A DNA stretch of 55,541 bases from Gemmatimonadaceae bacterium (lineage in GTDB: Bacteria > Gemmatimonadota > Gemmatimonadetes > Gemmatimonadales > Gemmatimonadaceae). Numbering within the stretch: position 1 is the first letter of the stretch; every line of letters begins with the position of its first letter. Made by a program: the position numbers and the translations under genes. The notes under the pieces were generated by a model, which had not been told where the DNA came from, did no database searches, and saw only the letters and a program-made list of their open reading frames with translations. Location: NCBI GenBank assembly GCA_025362035.1, contig JANYIN010000064.1:1-55541 (forward strand), read 5' to 3'. Of the stretch, positions 27,801 through 34,556 are shown piece by piece.

Positions 27801-27922
27801 CGTTCGCCTCGCTCGCGTCGCCGGAACTTGAAGCCGTGGTGAGCGAGTACGCGCAGCGCCCGGAGGTGCTTGGCAACAAGCGGATGCGGGAGCGGTTAAA
27901 TGCCCTGAGAGGCAATACTTAA
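24857..27922 (+). CDS. GGDEF-like / P-loop NTPase / TPR signalling protein
   Basis: A soluble 1021-residue protein in three parts. Residues ~25-165 resemble a diguanylate-cyclase fold, but the signature reads TLDDELLLLL (91-100) instead of GGDEF, and the later strand RLTLSLGIASAP fits; it is probably catalytically inactive. Residues ~185-470 form an AAA_16/STAND-like ATPase (FVGRAEPLAQL). Its Walker A is GARGVGTS (214-221), with Thr in place of the invariant Lys, and its Walker B is RPLLLLLENVQWADA. Residues ~500-1010 are TPR-type helical repeats. No DNA-binding domain is evident. The layout parallels adenylate cyclase-AAA-TPR sensors. A lipoprotein gene follows 164 bases downstream. The upstream 137 bases, divergent from DUF1800, show no clear promoter or ribosome site. 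Confidence 0.88.
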   Translation: MADAWRRCQSSLPLISPLIPADDFARQLSFDELAAQAGIAASTGRVVVCSVLAETADAVRRDLGDTRVAALLRELTLFIRRNLRGADAVATLDDELLLLLHGSAMPATAVAERLLAAVRAHAFSAGGADGTYRLTLSLGIASAPEHGTSFSALVAAARTARAAAGSDSSARAFTERTPLLDLSRFVGRAEPLAQLTDYLDDIVRGVGRVAAIIGARGVGTSALIRMLVPEIRLRGGSIVTGSCREQRFVSPYSLWRDVLRGVRRLPVKSTRLWRELPSLDSTLDRAQGDEARGGGKTQMLEELADFLRLAAQQRPLLLLLENVQWADAASWDALEYLITQLESERIFIALTFQSEAEDDELERWSRLATRPRHSELLLTHLTRDDVKRWLEAAMRTGDLARDVLAYVYRYSEGNPLVLTHLIRDLEEGGFVAPHGGGWQWSPVSELPALATLQDLLARRISRLPECARTLLETAAVLGRESDEALLFESLPDAVEALRGMEIVLHRGLIVPTYDRGSAAYIVSHDEVARVARNLLTADRRKELHGRVARALAAQDRQSSAEIAGHYELAGNRTEAHRFALLAADEALRVHENIAAAELLAAAERNAPSEHARANVRVRMAAQAEVAGQYEEAEMLCEQALAWFEAQGDSVQALRLKRTRVRVRMQRGHAARDTLDALFELEREARAVDADAERAAILLLISQTHWRLGDLHSAQRVAAECVEIAEQGEDAMLIADSCNRLAVTIQLENATRARELFTKSLDIATAAGDAFRRVRVLNNIGVLELISNNWEEARRMLTLAAEQARTARLLDHWGRAELNLGVLAGRMGDHDGAARSLAEALRLTSMVQNSEEQLYATYNLAHLERERDRLREASDTYELVTDLAERIGQVEVQAGAIAGIGLCRFLMGDVLGARESFLRATPLIERLVDWFQGRELMEALRIHLLLTGGQTSEAAEYFVRAVTAAGPSDVYGAAWMTAEFGAAFASLASPELEAVVSEYAQRPEVLGNKRMRERLNALRGNT

Positions 27923-27926
27923 GCTA

Positions 27927-27945
27927 TTGCCGAACGGGACGGCAA
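27927..27945 (+). terminator. Small hairpin just after the TPR signalling gene
   Basis: TTGCCG and CGGCAA pair over six bases with a 7-base loop, four bases after the TAA stop. No T tract follows, so it may be a weak terminator or an mRNA end stabiliser. Confidence 0.35.
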
Positions 27946-28025
27946 GGCGTACGTTGTTTCGGCAGTCGGGAAGGAAGTGCGGAGGCGGGGACGCTCTCGT
28001 CTTGCATCATTGTGCGGCATCCTAA

Positions 28026-28056
28026 GGAAGGTTACCCGAACATCGAGGGTCCTTCC
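28026..28056 (+). promoter_or_regulatory. Leader hairpin upstream of the 225-residue lipoprotein gene
   Basis: GGAAGG-TT-ACCC pairs with GGGT-CCTTCC (ten base pairs, two-base bulge, 9-base loop), ending 30 bases before the ATG at 28087. No good -10/-35 pair was found in the 164-base gap (27923-28086). Confidence 0.4.
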
Positions 28057-28086
28057 GCACATCTCCGCGTAGAGCGGCAAGTTCGT

Positions 28087-28764
28087 ATGCGTCGTACTCA
28101 TTGGAAGACTGTCAGTACCCTGGTCACGTCCACACTGCTTTTGGCGGGTTGCCAGGATCGTTCGATGGTAGCGCCGGAGCGCGCTTCGGTGGCTCCCGCG
28201 CCAGCCATAATGGCACCGGTGGGTGGACCGCAGTTGGATCTGTCTGGCGGTGAGTCGGAGAATACGTCGTCCGAGTTCGTCGTCGGGCCGGCAGGTGGGG
28301 TGTTCTTCACGGGCAACCATGCCGTGGTGTTCCCGGCGGGAAGCATTTGCGACCCCGCCAAGAGCAGCTACGGCGCGGGCACGTGGGATCAGCCGTGCGC
28401 TGCCCTCCGGACGTCAATTCGCGTTCACGCCGTCGTCCGCACCGAGCGGGGACGGGCTTGGGTGGATTTCAGCCCCGCCCTTCGGTTCGTGCCGTCCACG
28501 CATGCCTCACGGTGGGTGTGGATGTACATGTACGCGCCCGCCGCGGTTGGCGCTCGCGATCTGGATCGTTTCAACATCCTGTATGCAACGAGCATTGGTG
28601 GTGAGGTCATCGACGAAACGACGACCGATCCCTCGTTGCGGACATACGTCGATACGCGGGCTGGCATCGTGCATCGCCGGATCAAGCATTTCAGCGGGTA
28701 CACCAGCTCTTCGGGATACGCCTGCGATCCGAGTGTCGCGGCGGATTGCCACGCGACGCCGTAA
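28087..28764 (+). CDS. Lipoprotein with ZU5-like beta domain
   Basis: A 225-residue lipoprotein: MRRTHWKTVSTLVTSTLLLA then G-C gives a signal peptide and lipobox, followed by a Ser/Ala/Pro/Val linker to about residue 60. The folded part opens VGPAGGVFFTGNHAVVFPAG, which resembles the ZU5 pattern of a Gly-Gly turn followed by a strand ending in P-x-G/A. It continues with strands up to a C-terminal Ser/Cys-rich tail. Four Cys residues (two flanking a DPAKSSYGAGTWDQP insert, two at the C-terminus) could make disulfides. A frame from 28012 exists but lacks a signal sequence, so 28087 is preferred. It follows the GGDEF-like/TPR protein and ends before a strong terminator. The function is unknown; surface display is inferred. 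Confidence 0.8.
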   Translation: MRRTHWKTVSTLVTSTLLLAGCQDRSMVAPERASVAPAPAIMAPVGGPQLDLSGGESENTSSEFVVGPAGGVFFTGNHAVVFPAGSICDPAKSSYGAGTWDQPCAALRTSIRVHAVVRTERGRAWVDFSPALRFVPSTHASRWVWMYMYAPAAVGARDLDRFNILYATSIGGEVIDETTTDPSLRTYVDTRAGIVHRRIKHFSGYTSSSGYACDPSVAADCHATP

Positions 28765-28815
28765 CCTGACCCACGCCATCGGGTGCCGCGTTCGCTGAAC
28801 GCTGCACCCCGCAGG

Positions 28816-28856
28816 TGTGCGAACGCGCCCGCAAGTATTGCGGGCGCGTTCGTGCA
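28816..28856 (+). terminator. Strong hairpin terminator
   Basis: Fourteen perfect base pairs (CGAACGCGCCCGCA with TGCGGGCGCGTTCG) around AGTAT, extended by four more pairs including two G-T. It lies 52 bases after the lipoprotein stop. The T content afterwards is low, so it is a stable hairpin rather than a textbook U-tract terminator. Confidence 0.7.
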
Positions 28857-28897
28857 TACGCCTACCCGCGTGCCGCGCGAAATGATTTCTTTCCGCG

Positions 28898-29416
28898 ATG
28901 ACGAACCCTCGCCCTGCGTCCATGCCCCCAGTGCCGGCGGAACGACCCTCGGGATCAGCTGACCGGCTGGTGACCGTGGCCATCGCCGCGGGCTCAGTCT
29001 GTACTGCGGCCACGCTCGGCGTGCTGCTCGGCCTTGGCCGGCGATCTGGCGCTCCCTGGCGAGTCATCAACGCGGCAGCCAGCACCGTGCTTGGCGTGCG
29101 CGCGGATGGCGTGTGGGGATTCGACGCGAATGTGACGCTCATGGGGGTTGCGGTGGTTCTAGTCATGAGCGGCGCGGCAGCAGTCGTTGCCGCTTGGCTC
29201 GCATCGTCACGCCGCACGCTGGATGGCGCGTTCGCGGCATTCGGGGTGGCCTTTGCGAGCTACCTGGTTCACCTCCACGTTGTCGCCGGCACGGCCGGCG
29301 GGCTCGCCAAACTTCTCACCGTTGGCGAGTTGCGCGCCCTCTATTGCACAGCGGCAATCGCGCTCACCGTTGGAATGCGATATGCCTACGTCTCCGAGGC
29401 GGGAGCGTCGCGGTAG
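28898..29416 (+). CDS. Small integral membrane protein
   Basis: A 172-residue protein with a polar, Pro-rich first 20 residues and four predicted transmembrane helices: VTVAIAAGSVCTAATLGVLL, TLMGVAVVLVMSGAAAVVAA, GAFAAFGVAFASYLVHLHVV and ALYCTAAIALTVGMRYAYV. No known motif is seen. Two His residues lie in the third helix (VHLHVV). The start is chosen at the first ATG in frame; no ribosome site is visible. It sits alone between a strong terminator upstream and an inverted repeat downstream. I do not recognise the family. Confidence 0.65.
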   Translation: MTNPRPASMPPVPAERPSGSADRLVTVAIAAGSVCTAATLGVLLGLGRRSGAPWRVINAAASTVLGVRADGVWGFDANVTLMGVAVVLVMSGAAAVVAAWLASSRRTLDGAFAAFGVAFASYLVHLHVVAGTAGGLAKLLTVGELRALYCTAAIALTVGMRYAYVSEAGASR

Positions 29417-29458
29417 CAAGAACGACGCGAGTCCGTCGTTCCCTGCCCGGAACACATG

Positions 29459-29476
29459 CGTCACGCGTGCGTGACG
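29459..29476. promoter_or_regulatory. Inverted repeat, candidate operator
   Basis: CGTCACGC-GT-GCGTGACG: two perfect 8-base arms around a 2-base centre, 43 bases after the membrane-protein stop and 140 bases before the next ATG (29616). Size and symmetry suit a dimeric repressor. The rest of 29417-29615 shows only the ribosome site of the next gene. Confidence 0.4.
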
Positions 29477-29615
29477 TACGGCCAGGAATTTCAGGAAGTC
29501 GAGTGTGTTCTATCGTTCGGGGCTACGGATCTGGCCGGGGCTGCCGAAACTTTACCATGAACCGAGCCGTCGTCGCAGTGTCACTGGTTGTACAGGTCAA
29601 TTCTCAGGAGGGGGT

Positions 29616-30161
29616 ATGGACGTCCTCGTAATGCTCGAGGAAAGCCCCGATCACTCGCCCGTGGTCGCGCACGTGAACTCTGTCCCATCGCCGCTCGCGT
29701 CCGAGCGTCCGGCGCGGGATATCGTAACGCTTTACGGCGTTCCGAGCGCAGAGTCGCTGGCGCTGGCACTGGCAGCCGCGGTCGAGTCACACCGCACCGG
29801 GCAGGGGCATGACAATCTGGATGCCATTCGCCATCTCGGCGTATGGGCGGAACGTGGTGCCTTCGGCGATGCTGCATGGCGCGACGTTGGAACGGGGAAG
29901 CTCGTGACGCACGATCTCGAGATTCCGCTGGAAATTCTCAACAGCACCGCGAGTCAGCTGCTTGGCGAGTGCGGTCAGCTTATCCGTCGCCTGGTGGCCG
30001 GGCTCTCAATGCCCGACTGGCCAGAAGGCGCACGTCGTGCGATCACGGTGTCGCTCAGCCCAGTCGTGGTCATGGCGGCCCCGGTGTTCGCGCCCCTCGA
30101 GTCGCTCCTCGATCGCCTTCGGGAAGCGGATGCACTTGCCTTCGACTACGAGGGAGACTGA
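29616..30161 (+). CDS. Hypothetical soluble protein
   Basis: A 181-residue acidic protein starting MDVLVMLEESPDHSP at ATG 29616, which has the very good ribosome site CAGGAGGGGG immediately upstream. Frame extends to 29505, but the ribosome site decides the start. The protein looks mostly helical with a conserved-looking core (NSTASQLLGECGQLIRRLVAGL) and a Pro-rich segment. No signal peptide, membrane helix or catalytic motif is seen. It is followed by a strong terminator and preceded by an inverted repeat, so it appears to be a single-gene regulated unit. I do not recognise it. Confidence 0.75.
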   Translation: MDVLVMLEESPDHSPVVAHVNSVPSPLASERPARDIVTLYGVPSAESLALALAAAVESHRTGQGHDNLDAIRHLGVWAERGAFGDAAWRDVGTGKLVTHDLEIPLEILNSTASQLLGECGQLIRRLVAGLSMPDWPEGARRAITVSLSPVVVMAAPVFAPLESLLDRLREADALAFDYEGD

Positions 30162-30194
30162 ACGAATCCTGCCAAGTCAGAGCGTTGCGTAGCA

Positions 30195-30226
30195 CAAGGC
30201 GGCCCGCAGAATTGCGGGCCGCCTTG
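30195..30226 (+). terminator. Strong intrinsic-type terminator
   Basis: A perfect 14-base-pair stem (CAAGGCGGCCCGCA with TGCGGGCCGCCTTG) around GAAT, followed by CTTTC. It is 33 bases after the stop of the preceding gene and shares the inner GCCCGCA/TGCGGGC arms with the hairpin at 28816-28856. Confidence 0.8.
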
Positions 30227-30342
30227 CTTTCATCCCGCGGAATTCGAGCCGGCAGGGACCGAGGGACCATGTGGCTTGCCCGCTTGACACCTACACCCCC
30301 GGCAGCCATGTCTAGGATGCACATACGAAGATGCGGGGCTCG

Positions 30343-30603
30343 ATGCCAAAGCTCACGACTCGTGATCAGGCGAACAGGCCGTCCAGTGACGAGCGGGTAT
30401 TCCCGGATGACAAAGGGCGCCTCTGGAGCGCTGCGCCGGAACGGCGCGACGGTCCGGCCAGTGCCCTTGTGTTTCGCTGCATCAGCGACGAGCGGCAGTC
30501 GGTGCGCGCCCTGGCTGTCGAGCCGCTCGTCCTCCGTGATGCCAAGGGTGACGAGCTGCGAGTCTCGCGTGCCGACGCCCCACGCATCGGCATCCTCTCA
30601 TAG
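30343..30603 (+). CDS. Small hypothetical protein upstream of EF-G paralogue
   Basis: An 86-residue soluble protein from MPKLTTRDQ (an in-frame ATG at 30331 would add four residues). The core, VFPDDKGRLWSAAPERRDG then ALVFRCISDERQSVRAL, looks like a compact alpha/beta fold. Composition and length suggest a real gene, and it ends 17 bases before the EF-G-like gene on the same strand, so the two are likely co-transcribed. I do not recognise a named family and cannot assign a role. Confidence 0.6.
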   Translation: MPKLTTRDQANRPSSDERVFPDDKGRLWSAAPERRDGPASALVFRCISDERQSVRALAVEPLVLRDAKGDELRVSRADAPRIGILS

Positions 30604-30620
30604 CACGACGAGGTTCACGC

Positions 30621-32723
30621 ATGCGAGCGTACCACGGATCGGAAATCCGCAACATCGCGGTGGTTGGACACGGGGCGAGCGGCAAGACCAGTCTGGTCGA
30701 TGCGCTCGCTTTCGTGTCCGGCACGAGTAGACGCCACGGAAGCATCGCCGAAGGCACCACCCTCACCGACACCGCTCCCGAAGAGATCGAACGCGGGTAC
30801 TCGATCAATCTCGGCTGCGCCCACGCGGAGTGGATGGACAGCAAGATCAACATGCTGGACACGCCGGGCTTTCTGGACTTCCAGGGAGACGCGATTGCCG
30901 GTCTCGCCGCCGCGGACGGAGCGCTGTGTGTGGTCGGAGCCACCAGCGGGGTGGAAGTCGGGACCGAACGAATGTTCCGCGAGGCGGTGCAGCGGGGCGA
31001 TCCCGTGCTCTTCGTCGTCACGATGATGGATAAGGAGCACGCCGACTTCGACGCCATCTATCGACAGATCAAGTCCAAGCTCACCAACAAGGTCATTCCG
31101 ATCGAAGTGCCGGTCGGGGAAGGCGCCGACTTCCACGGCATCGTCAACTTGTTCGACAAGAAGGCGCATGTCTACGCACGCGGCGCCCGTAGCGGCGCCT
31201 ACGAAGAAACCGACGTTCCCGCCGAGGTGCAGCCGCAATTCGATCGATACCATGCGGAACTGATCGAAACGATTGCGGCCACCGACGACACGCTGCTGGA
31301 ACGCTACCTCAATGGTGAGGAGATCAGCCGCGACGAAGCCATCGTCGCCATGAAGTCCGCCATGAAGCGCATGGAGCTGTTTCCCCTGTTCTGTGTGTCA
31401 TCCACGCTCAACTACGGCACGCGGGCGGTGCTGTCCACGATCGTCGAACTGATGCCGAGCGCCTACGAGATGGAAGAACTGCACGCGTTCGTAGGCTCGG
31501 AAGGCGACCACAAAGTGGAAATCCACGCCAAGGACGACGCGCCCTTCGCAGCGGTGGTGTTCAAGACGATGAGCGAACCGCACGTGGGAGACGTGAGCCT
31601 CTTCCGGATTCTTTCAGGCAGCGTGACCAGCGGAGACGAGTTGTTCAATGCAACTCGAGACGGCGTGGAGAAGCTGAATCATCTGGCGGTGTCGAACGGC
31701 CGCGACCGGATCGAGGTGCCGCGCTTGCACGCCGGCGACATCGGCTGCGTAGCGAAACTGCGCAACACCCATACGAACGACACCCTGTCCACACGCGCCC
31801 ATCCGGTACGCCTGCCACAGATCGTGTTTCCGGAAGCACTCGTGCAGATGGCGATTCATCCGACGAATCGGATCGACGAAGAGAAGCTGCAGCAGGGATT
31901 GCATCGACTCCACGACGAGGACCCGACGTTTCAGACGCACTGGAACGCGGAAACACACGAAACCATCGTGTCGGGGATGGGTGAGCGTCACCTCGAGGTG
32001 GCGCTCTCGAAGCTCAAGCGCAAATTCGGCGTGGGAGCGGAACTGTCGAAACCGAAGATCGCGTACCGTGAGACGATTCGGACGCGAGCGGAAGGACAGG
32101 GCAGGCACAAGAAGCAATCGGGTGGCCGAGGTCAATTCGGCGATTGCTGGGTGCGTATCCTCCCCGCCCAGCGCGGTGACGGAATCCGCTTCGAAGATCA
32201 TATCGTGGGCGGATCGATTCCGAGCAAGTTCATCCCGGCCGTTGAGAAGGGAATCCACGAAGCGGCCGAGCGGGGCATCCTGGCAGGTTTCCCGCTCGTG
32301 GACTTCCAGGTCGAGCTGTTCGACGGCTCCTACCACACGGTCGACTCGAACGAGATGTCGTTCAAGATGGCCGGCATCCAGGCATTCAAGTCCGTGGCCC
32401 CCAAGTGCAAGCCGGTGTTGCTCGAGCCCCTCGACGAAGTCGAGATCGTCGTGCCCGAGGAATCCCTCGGCGACGTACTCGGTGATCTGTCCTCCCGGCG
32501 GGGCCATATCCTCGGCACGGAGACGCCCGACGATGCGACCGGCACGCGAGTTCGGGCCGTTGTGCCGCAGTCGGAAATGCATCTGTATGCCAGTGCACTG
32601 CAGTCCATGTCGCACGGCCGCGCGAGCTTCCGTCGTCAGTTTCGCGGGTATGAGGAGATGCCAAACGAGGCCGCGCAGCGCGTGGTCGACGAAGCGGCGA
32701 AGACATTGGAATCGGCGCACTGA
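30621..32723 (+). CDS. Elongation factor G paralogue (EF-G2/FusA2-like GTPase)
   Basis: A 700-residue translational GTPase with EF-G architecture: G domain (1-~270), domain II, domain III (VSGMGERHLEVALSKL), domain IV (KIAYRETI, then HKKQSGGRGQFGDCWVRI) and domain V (LLEPLDEVEIVVPEESLGDV). The P-loop is intact (GHGASGKTS, 16-24). Two nucleotide-site motifs are altered. DTPGH is DTPGF (80-84), losing the His linked to GTP hydrolysis. NKxD reads TMMD (134-137). No rpsL-rpsG-tufA neighbours are present, so this is not the housekeeping fusA. Related EF-G2 proteins, e.g. in Thermus, also vary at the His. It may work in a specialised step such as ribosome rescue or recycling; this is inference. Confidence 0.9.
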   Translation: MRAYHGSEIRNIAVVGHGASGKTSLVDALAFVSGTSRRHGSIAEGTTLTDTAPEEIERGYSINLGCAHAEWMDSKINMLDTPGFLDFQGDAIAGLAAADGALCVVGATSGVEVGTERMFREAVQRGDPVLFVVTMMDKEHADFDAIYRQIKSKLTNKVIPIEVPVGEGADFHGIVNLFDKKAHVYARGARSGAYEETDVPAEVQPQFDRYHAELIETIAATDDTLLERYLNGEEISRDEAIVAMKSAMKRMELFPLFCVSSTLNYGTRAVLSTIVELMPSAYEMEELHAFVGSEGDHKVEIHAKDDAPFAAVVFKTMSEPHVGDVSLFRILSGSVTSGDELFNATRDGVEKLNHLAVSNGRDRIEVPRLHAGDIGCVAKLRNTHTNDTLSTRAHPVRLPQIVFPEALVQMAIHPTNRIDEEKLQQGLHRLHDEDPTFQTHWNAETHETIVSGMGERHLEVALSKLKRKFGVGAELSKPKIAYRETIRTRAEGQGRHKKQSGGRGQFGDCWVRILPAQRGDGIRFEDHIVGGSIPSKFIPAVEKGIHEAAERGILAGFPLVDFQVELFDGSYHTVDSNEMSFKMAGIQAFKSVAPKCKPVLLEPLDEVEIVVPEESLGDVLGDLSSRRGHILGTETPDDATGTRVRAVVPQSEMHLYASALQSMSHGRASFRRQFRGYEEMPNEAAQRVVDEAAKTLESAH

Positions 32724-32931
32724 TTCAACTCTCCGCTCGCCATGATGCGGTGACGAGAACGTTGAGGCGTGTGTCGGCCAAGCGGACCGCGCACGCCTCT
32801 CTCCTGCCAGCAACGCCGCTTGGGGCAAGAGCCCGTGCCCGCCGCCAGTTCGCGTGCCCGTCCATCCGGCTCACGCCGCTATATTTGCATGGAGCGAAGA
32901 CGCGCGAACTGCCCTCCGAGTGTGCGACGTG

Positions 32932-33699
32932 ATGAATTCGGTATCGGAAGGCGTGGGAGCGCCGGCCATGGATCTGCCCGGCGGATGGTACGACGTCGTC
33001 GGCCGGGGGCGAATGGGTCAGGGGCTCGCCGCCGCGCTGAGTGAATCCGGGCTGGCCGTGCGCGGACCGCTGGGCCGCGACGCGGATGGAGAAGGCGCAA
33101 GCATCGTGATTCTCTGCGTCCCGGACCGCGAAATCGCGGCCGCGAGCGCGGCACTGTGCGCCGGCGCCGTGGTCGGGCACGTCAGCGCGTCATGCGACCT
33201 GTCAGTGCTGGAGCCGCACGAGCGTTTCGCATTGCATCCGCTCATGAGTGTCGTCGGGGCAGGCGCACGCTTCGCGGGAGCAACCTGCGCCGTGGACGGG
33301 AATACCGACAGAGCCACCGGCGTGGCGCGCGCCCTCGCGACCCGCCTTGGCATGCATGCGCAGGTCATCCGGTCCGATCAACGCCGTCTTTACCACGCCG
33401 CGGCATCGGCCGCGTCGAACTACCTGGTGACGCTCGAAAGCATGGCGGAACGCCTGGTCAGCGGCGTCGGGCTGGATCGTGCGGCGCTCGTTCCATTGGT
33501 GCGGGCGACGGTGGAGCACTGGGCGATGTTCGGCGCAGAAGGTGCCCTGACCGGTCCGATCGCGCGCGGAGACGATGACACGGTTCGTGGCCAGCGTGAG
33601 GCCGTCGCGGACGCAGCGCCGGATATGCTCCCGCTCTGGGACGCGCTCGTCGATGCCACGCAGCGTCTGGCCGGCAACATGGGCACGCTGCCTCGATGA
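32932..33699 (+). CDS. Rossmann/DUF2520 oxidoreductase, candidate ketopantoate reductase
   Basis: A protein of 255 residues from ATG 32932; ATG 32968 (MDLPGGWYDVVG) has a better ribosome site (GGGAG) and may be the true start. The N-terminal Rossmann part contains VVGRGRMGQGLAAAL and a strand ending CVPDREI. The C-terminal helical domain has the DUF2520 pattern (FALHPLMSV, LYHAAASAASNYLVTLES, ALTGPIARGDDDTV). The fold belongs to the 6-phosphogluconate dehydrogenase-like/ketopantoate reductase group. Its stop overlaps the panC start (ATGA), and panB follows, so it is the first gene of a pan operon that has no separate panE. Reduction of ketopantoate to pantoate is therefore a reasonable inference. 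In some actinobacteria the same family also precedes panC. Confidence 0.85.
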   Translation: MNSVSEGVGAPAMDLPGGWYDVVGRGRMGQGLAAALSESGLAVRGPLGRDADGEGASIVILCVPDREIAAASAALCAGAVVGHVSASCDLSVLEPHERFALHPLMSVVGAGARFAGATCAVDGNTDRATGVARALATRLGMHAQVIRSDQRRLYHAAASAASNYLVTLESMAERLVSGVGLDRAALVPLVRATVEHWAMFGAEGALTGPIARGDDDTVRGQREAVADAAPDMLPLWDALVDATQRLAGNMGTLPR

Positions 33700-34556
33700 T
33701 CGTTCTTCGCACAGTGGCTGAACTCCGGGTAGCGGTGCGCGCGGCAAGATCGCGCGGGGAGCGCATAGGCCTCGCACCAACGATGGGCGCATTTCACGAC
33801 GGACATCTCGCGTTGATGCGTCGAGCGAAAGACGAATGCGGCTTCGCGATCGTCTCGCTCTTCGTGAATCCCGCGCAGTTTAGTGAAGCGGCAGACCTCG
33901 CGCGGTATCCACGCGACGAAGGCCGCGACACGGTCCTCGCCACGGCAACTGGCGTGGACGCGCTGTTCGCGCCGCCGGACAGCGAGGTGTATCCGCGCGG
34001 CTTTACGACCACCGTGGACGTCGGCGCGCTGGCGCTTCCACTGGAAGGCGTGGTCCGTGGCCCCGAACACTTTCGAGGGGTGGCGACGGTCGTGACGAAG
34101 CTGCTTTCCATGGCGCAGCCGGACGTCGCATTCTTCGGCCAAAAAGACGCCCAACAGACGCTGATCATTCGCCGGCTGGTGCGTGACCTCGATCTTCCCG
34201 TGCGCGTGGAGACATGTCCCACGGTCCGCGAGCCGGACGGACTGGCGATGTCGAGCCGAAACGCGCTGTTGGACGCGGAGTCGCGTCGTCGTGCGCCGAC
34301 GCTATGGCGCGCCCTCAGCGCCGTCCGACGCGTCGTCGATGGCGGCGAGACGAATCCGTCCCGTGCCCTCGACGCGGGCCACGCGATCCTCGCGACTGAG
34401 CGCATCGTGCCGGAGTATTTCGCCGCCGTTTCGGCGGAGACGCTCGCCCCGCTGGGTGTCCTGGAGGGAGAAGTGCTGATCGCGATCGCCGCCCGCTTCG
34501 GCGCCGTCCGTCTCATCGACAACGTGCTCGTGGACGCGCGGAGCGCCCGCACGTGA
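33696..34556 (+). CDS. panC: Pantothenate synthetase
   Basis: Joins pantoate and beta-alanine with ATP to give pantothenate. Of 286 residues, the HIGH-like motif PTMGAFHDGHL is at 28-38. The family core follows: FVNPAQFSEAADLARYPR, VVRGPEHFRGVATVVTKLL, DVAFFGQKDAQQ and TVREPDGLAMSSRNALL, with the KMSKS-equivalent serine loop SSRN. All substrate-binding positions I can recognise are present. It overlaps the DUF2520 gene by ATGA at its start and panB by GTGA at its end, giving a three-gene coupled operon. The enzyme is cytosolic and normally dimeric. panD, for beta-alanine, is not in this window. Confidence 0.97.
   Translation: MIVLRTVAELRVAVRAARSRGERIGLAPTMGAFHDGHLALMRRAKDECGFAIVSLFVNPAQFSEAADLARYPRDEGRDTVLATATGVDALFAPPDSEVYPRGFTTTVDVGALALPLEGVVRGPEHFRGVATVVTKLLSMAQPDVAFFGQKDAQQTLIIRRLVRDLDLPVRVETCPTVREPDGLAMSSRNALLDAESRRRAPTLWRALSAVRRVVDGGETNPSRALDAGHAILATERIVPEYFAAVSAETLAPLGVLEGEVLIAIAARFGAVRLIDNVLVDARSART

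Noticed and set aside
31614-32828. 404-codon frame antisense to the EF-G paralogue
   Set aside because: Shadow of a conserved gene, no start signals.
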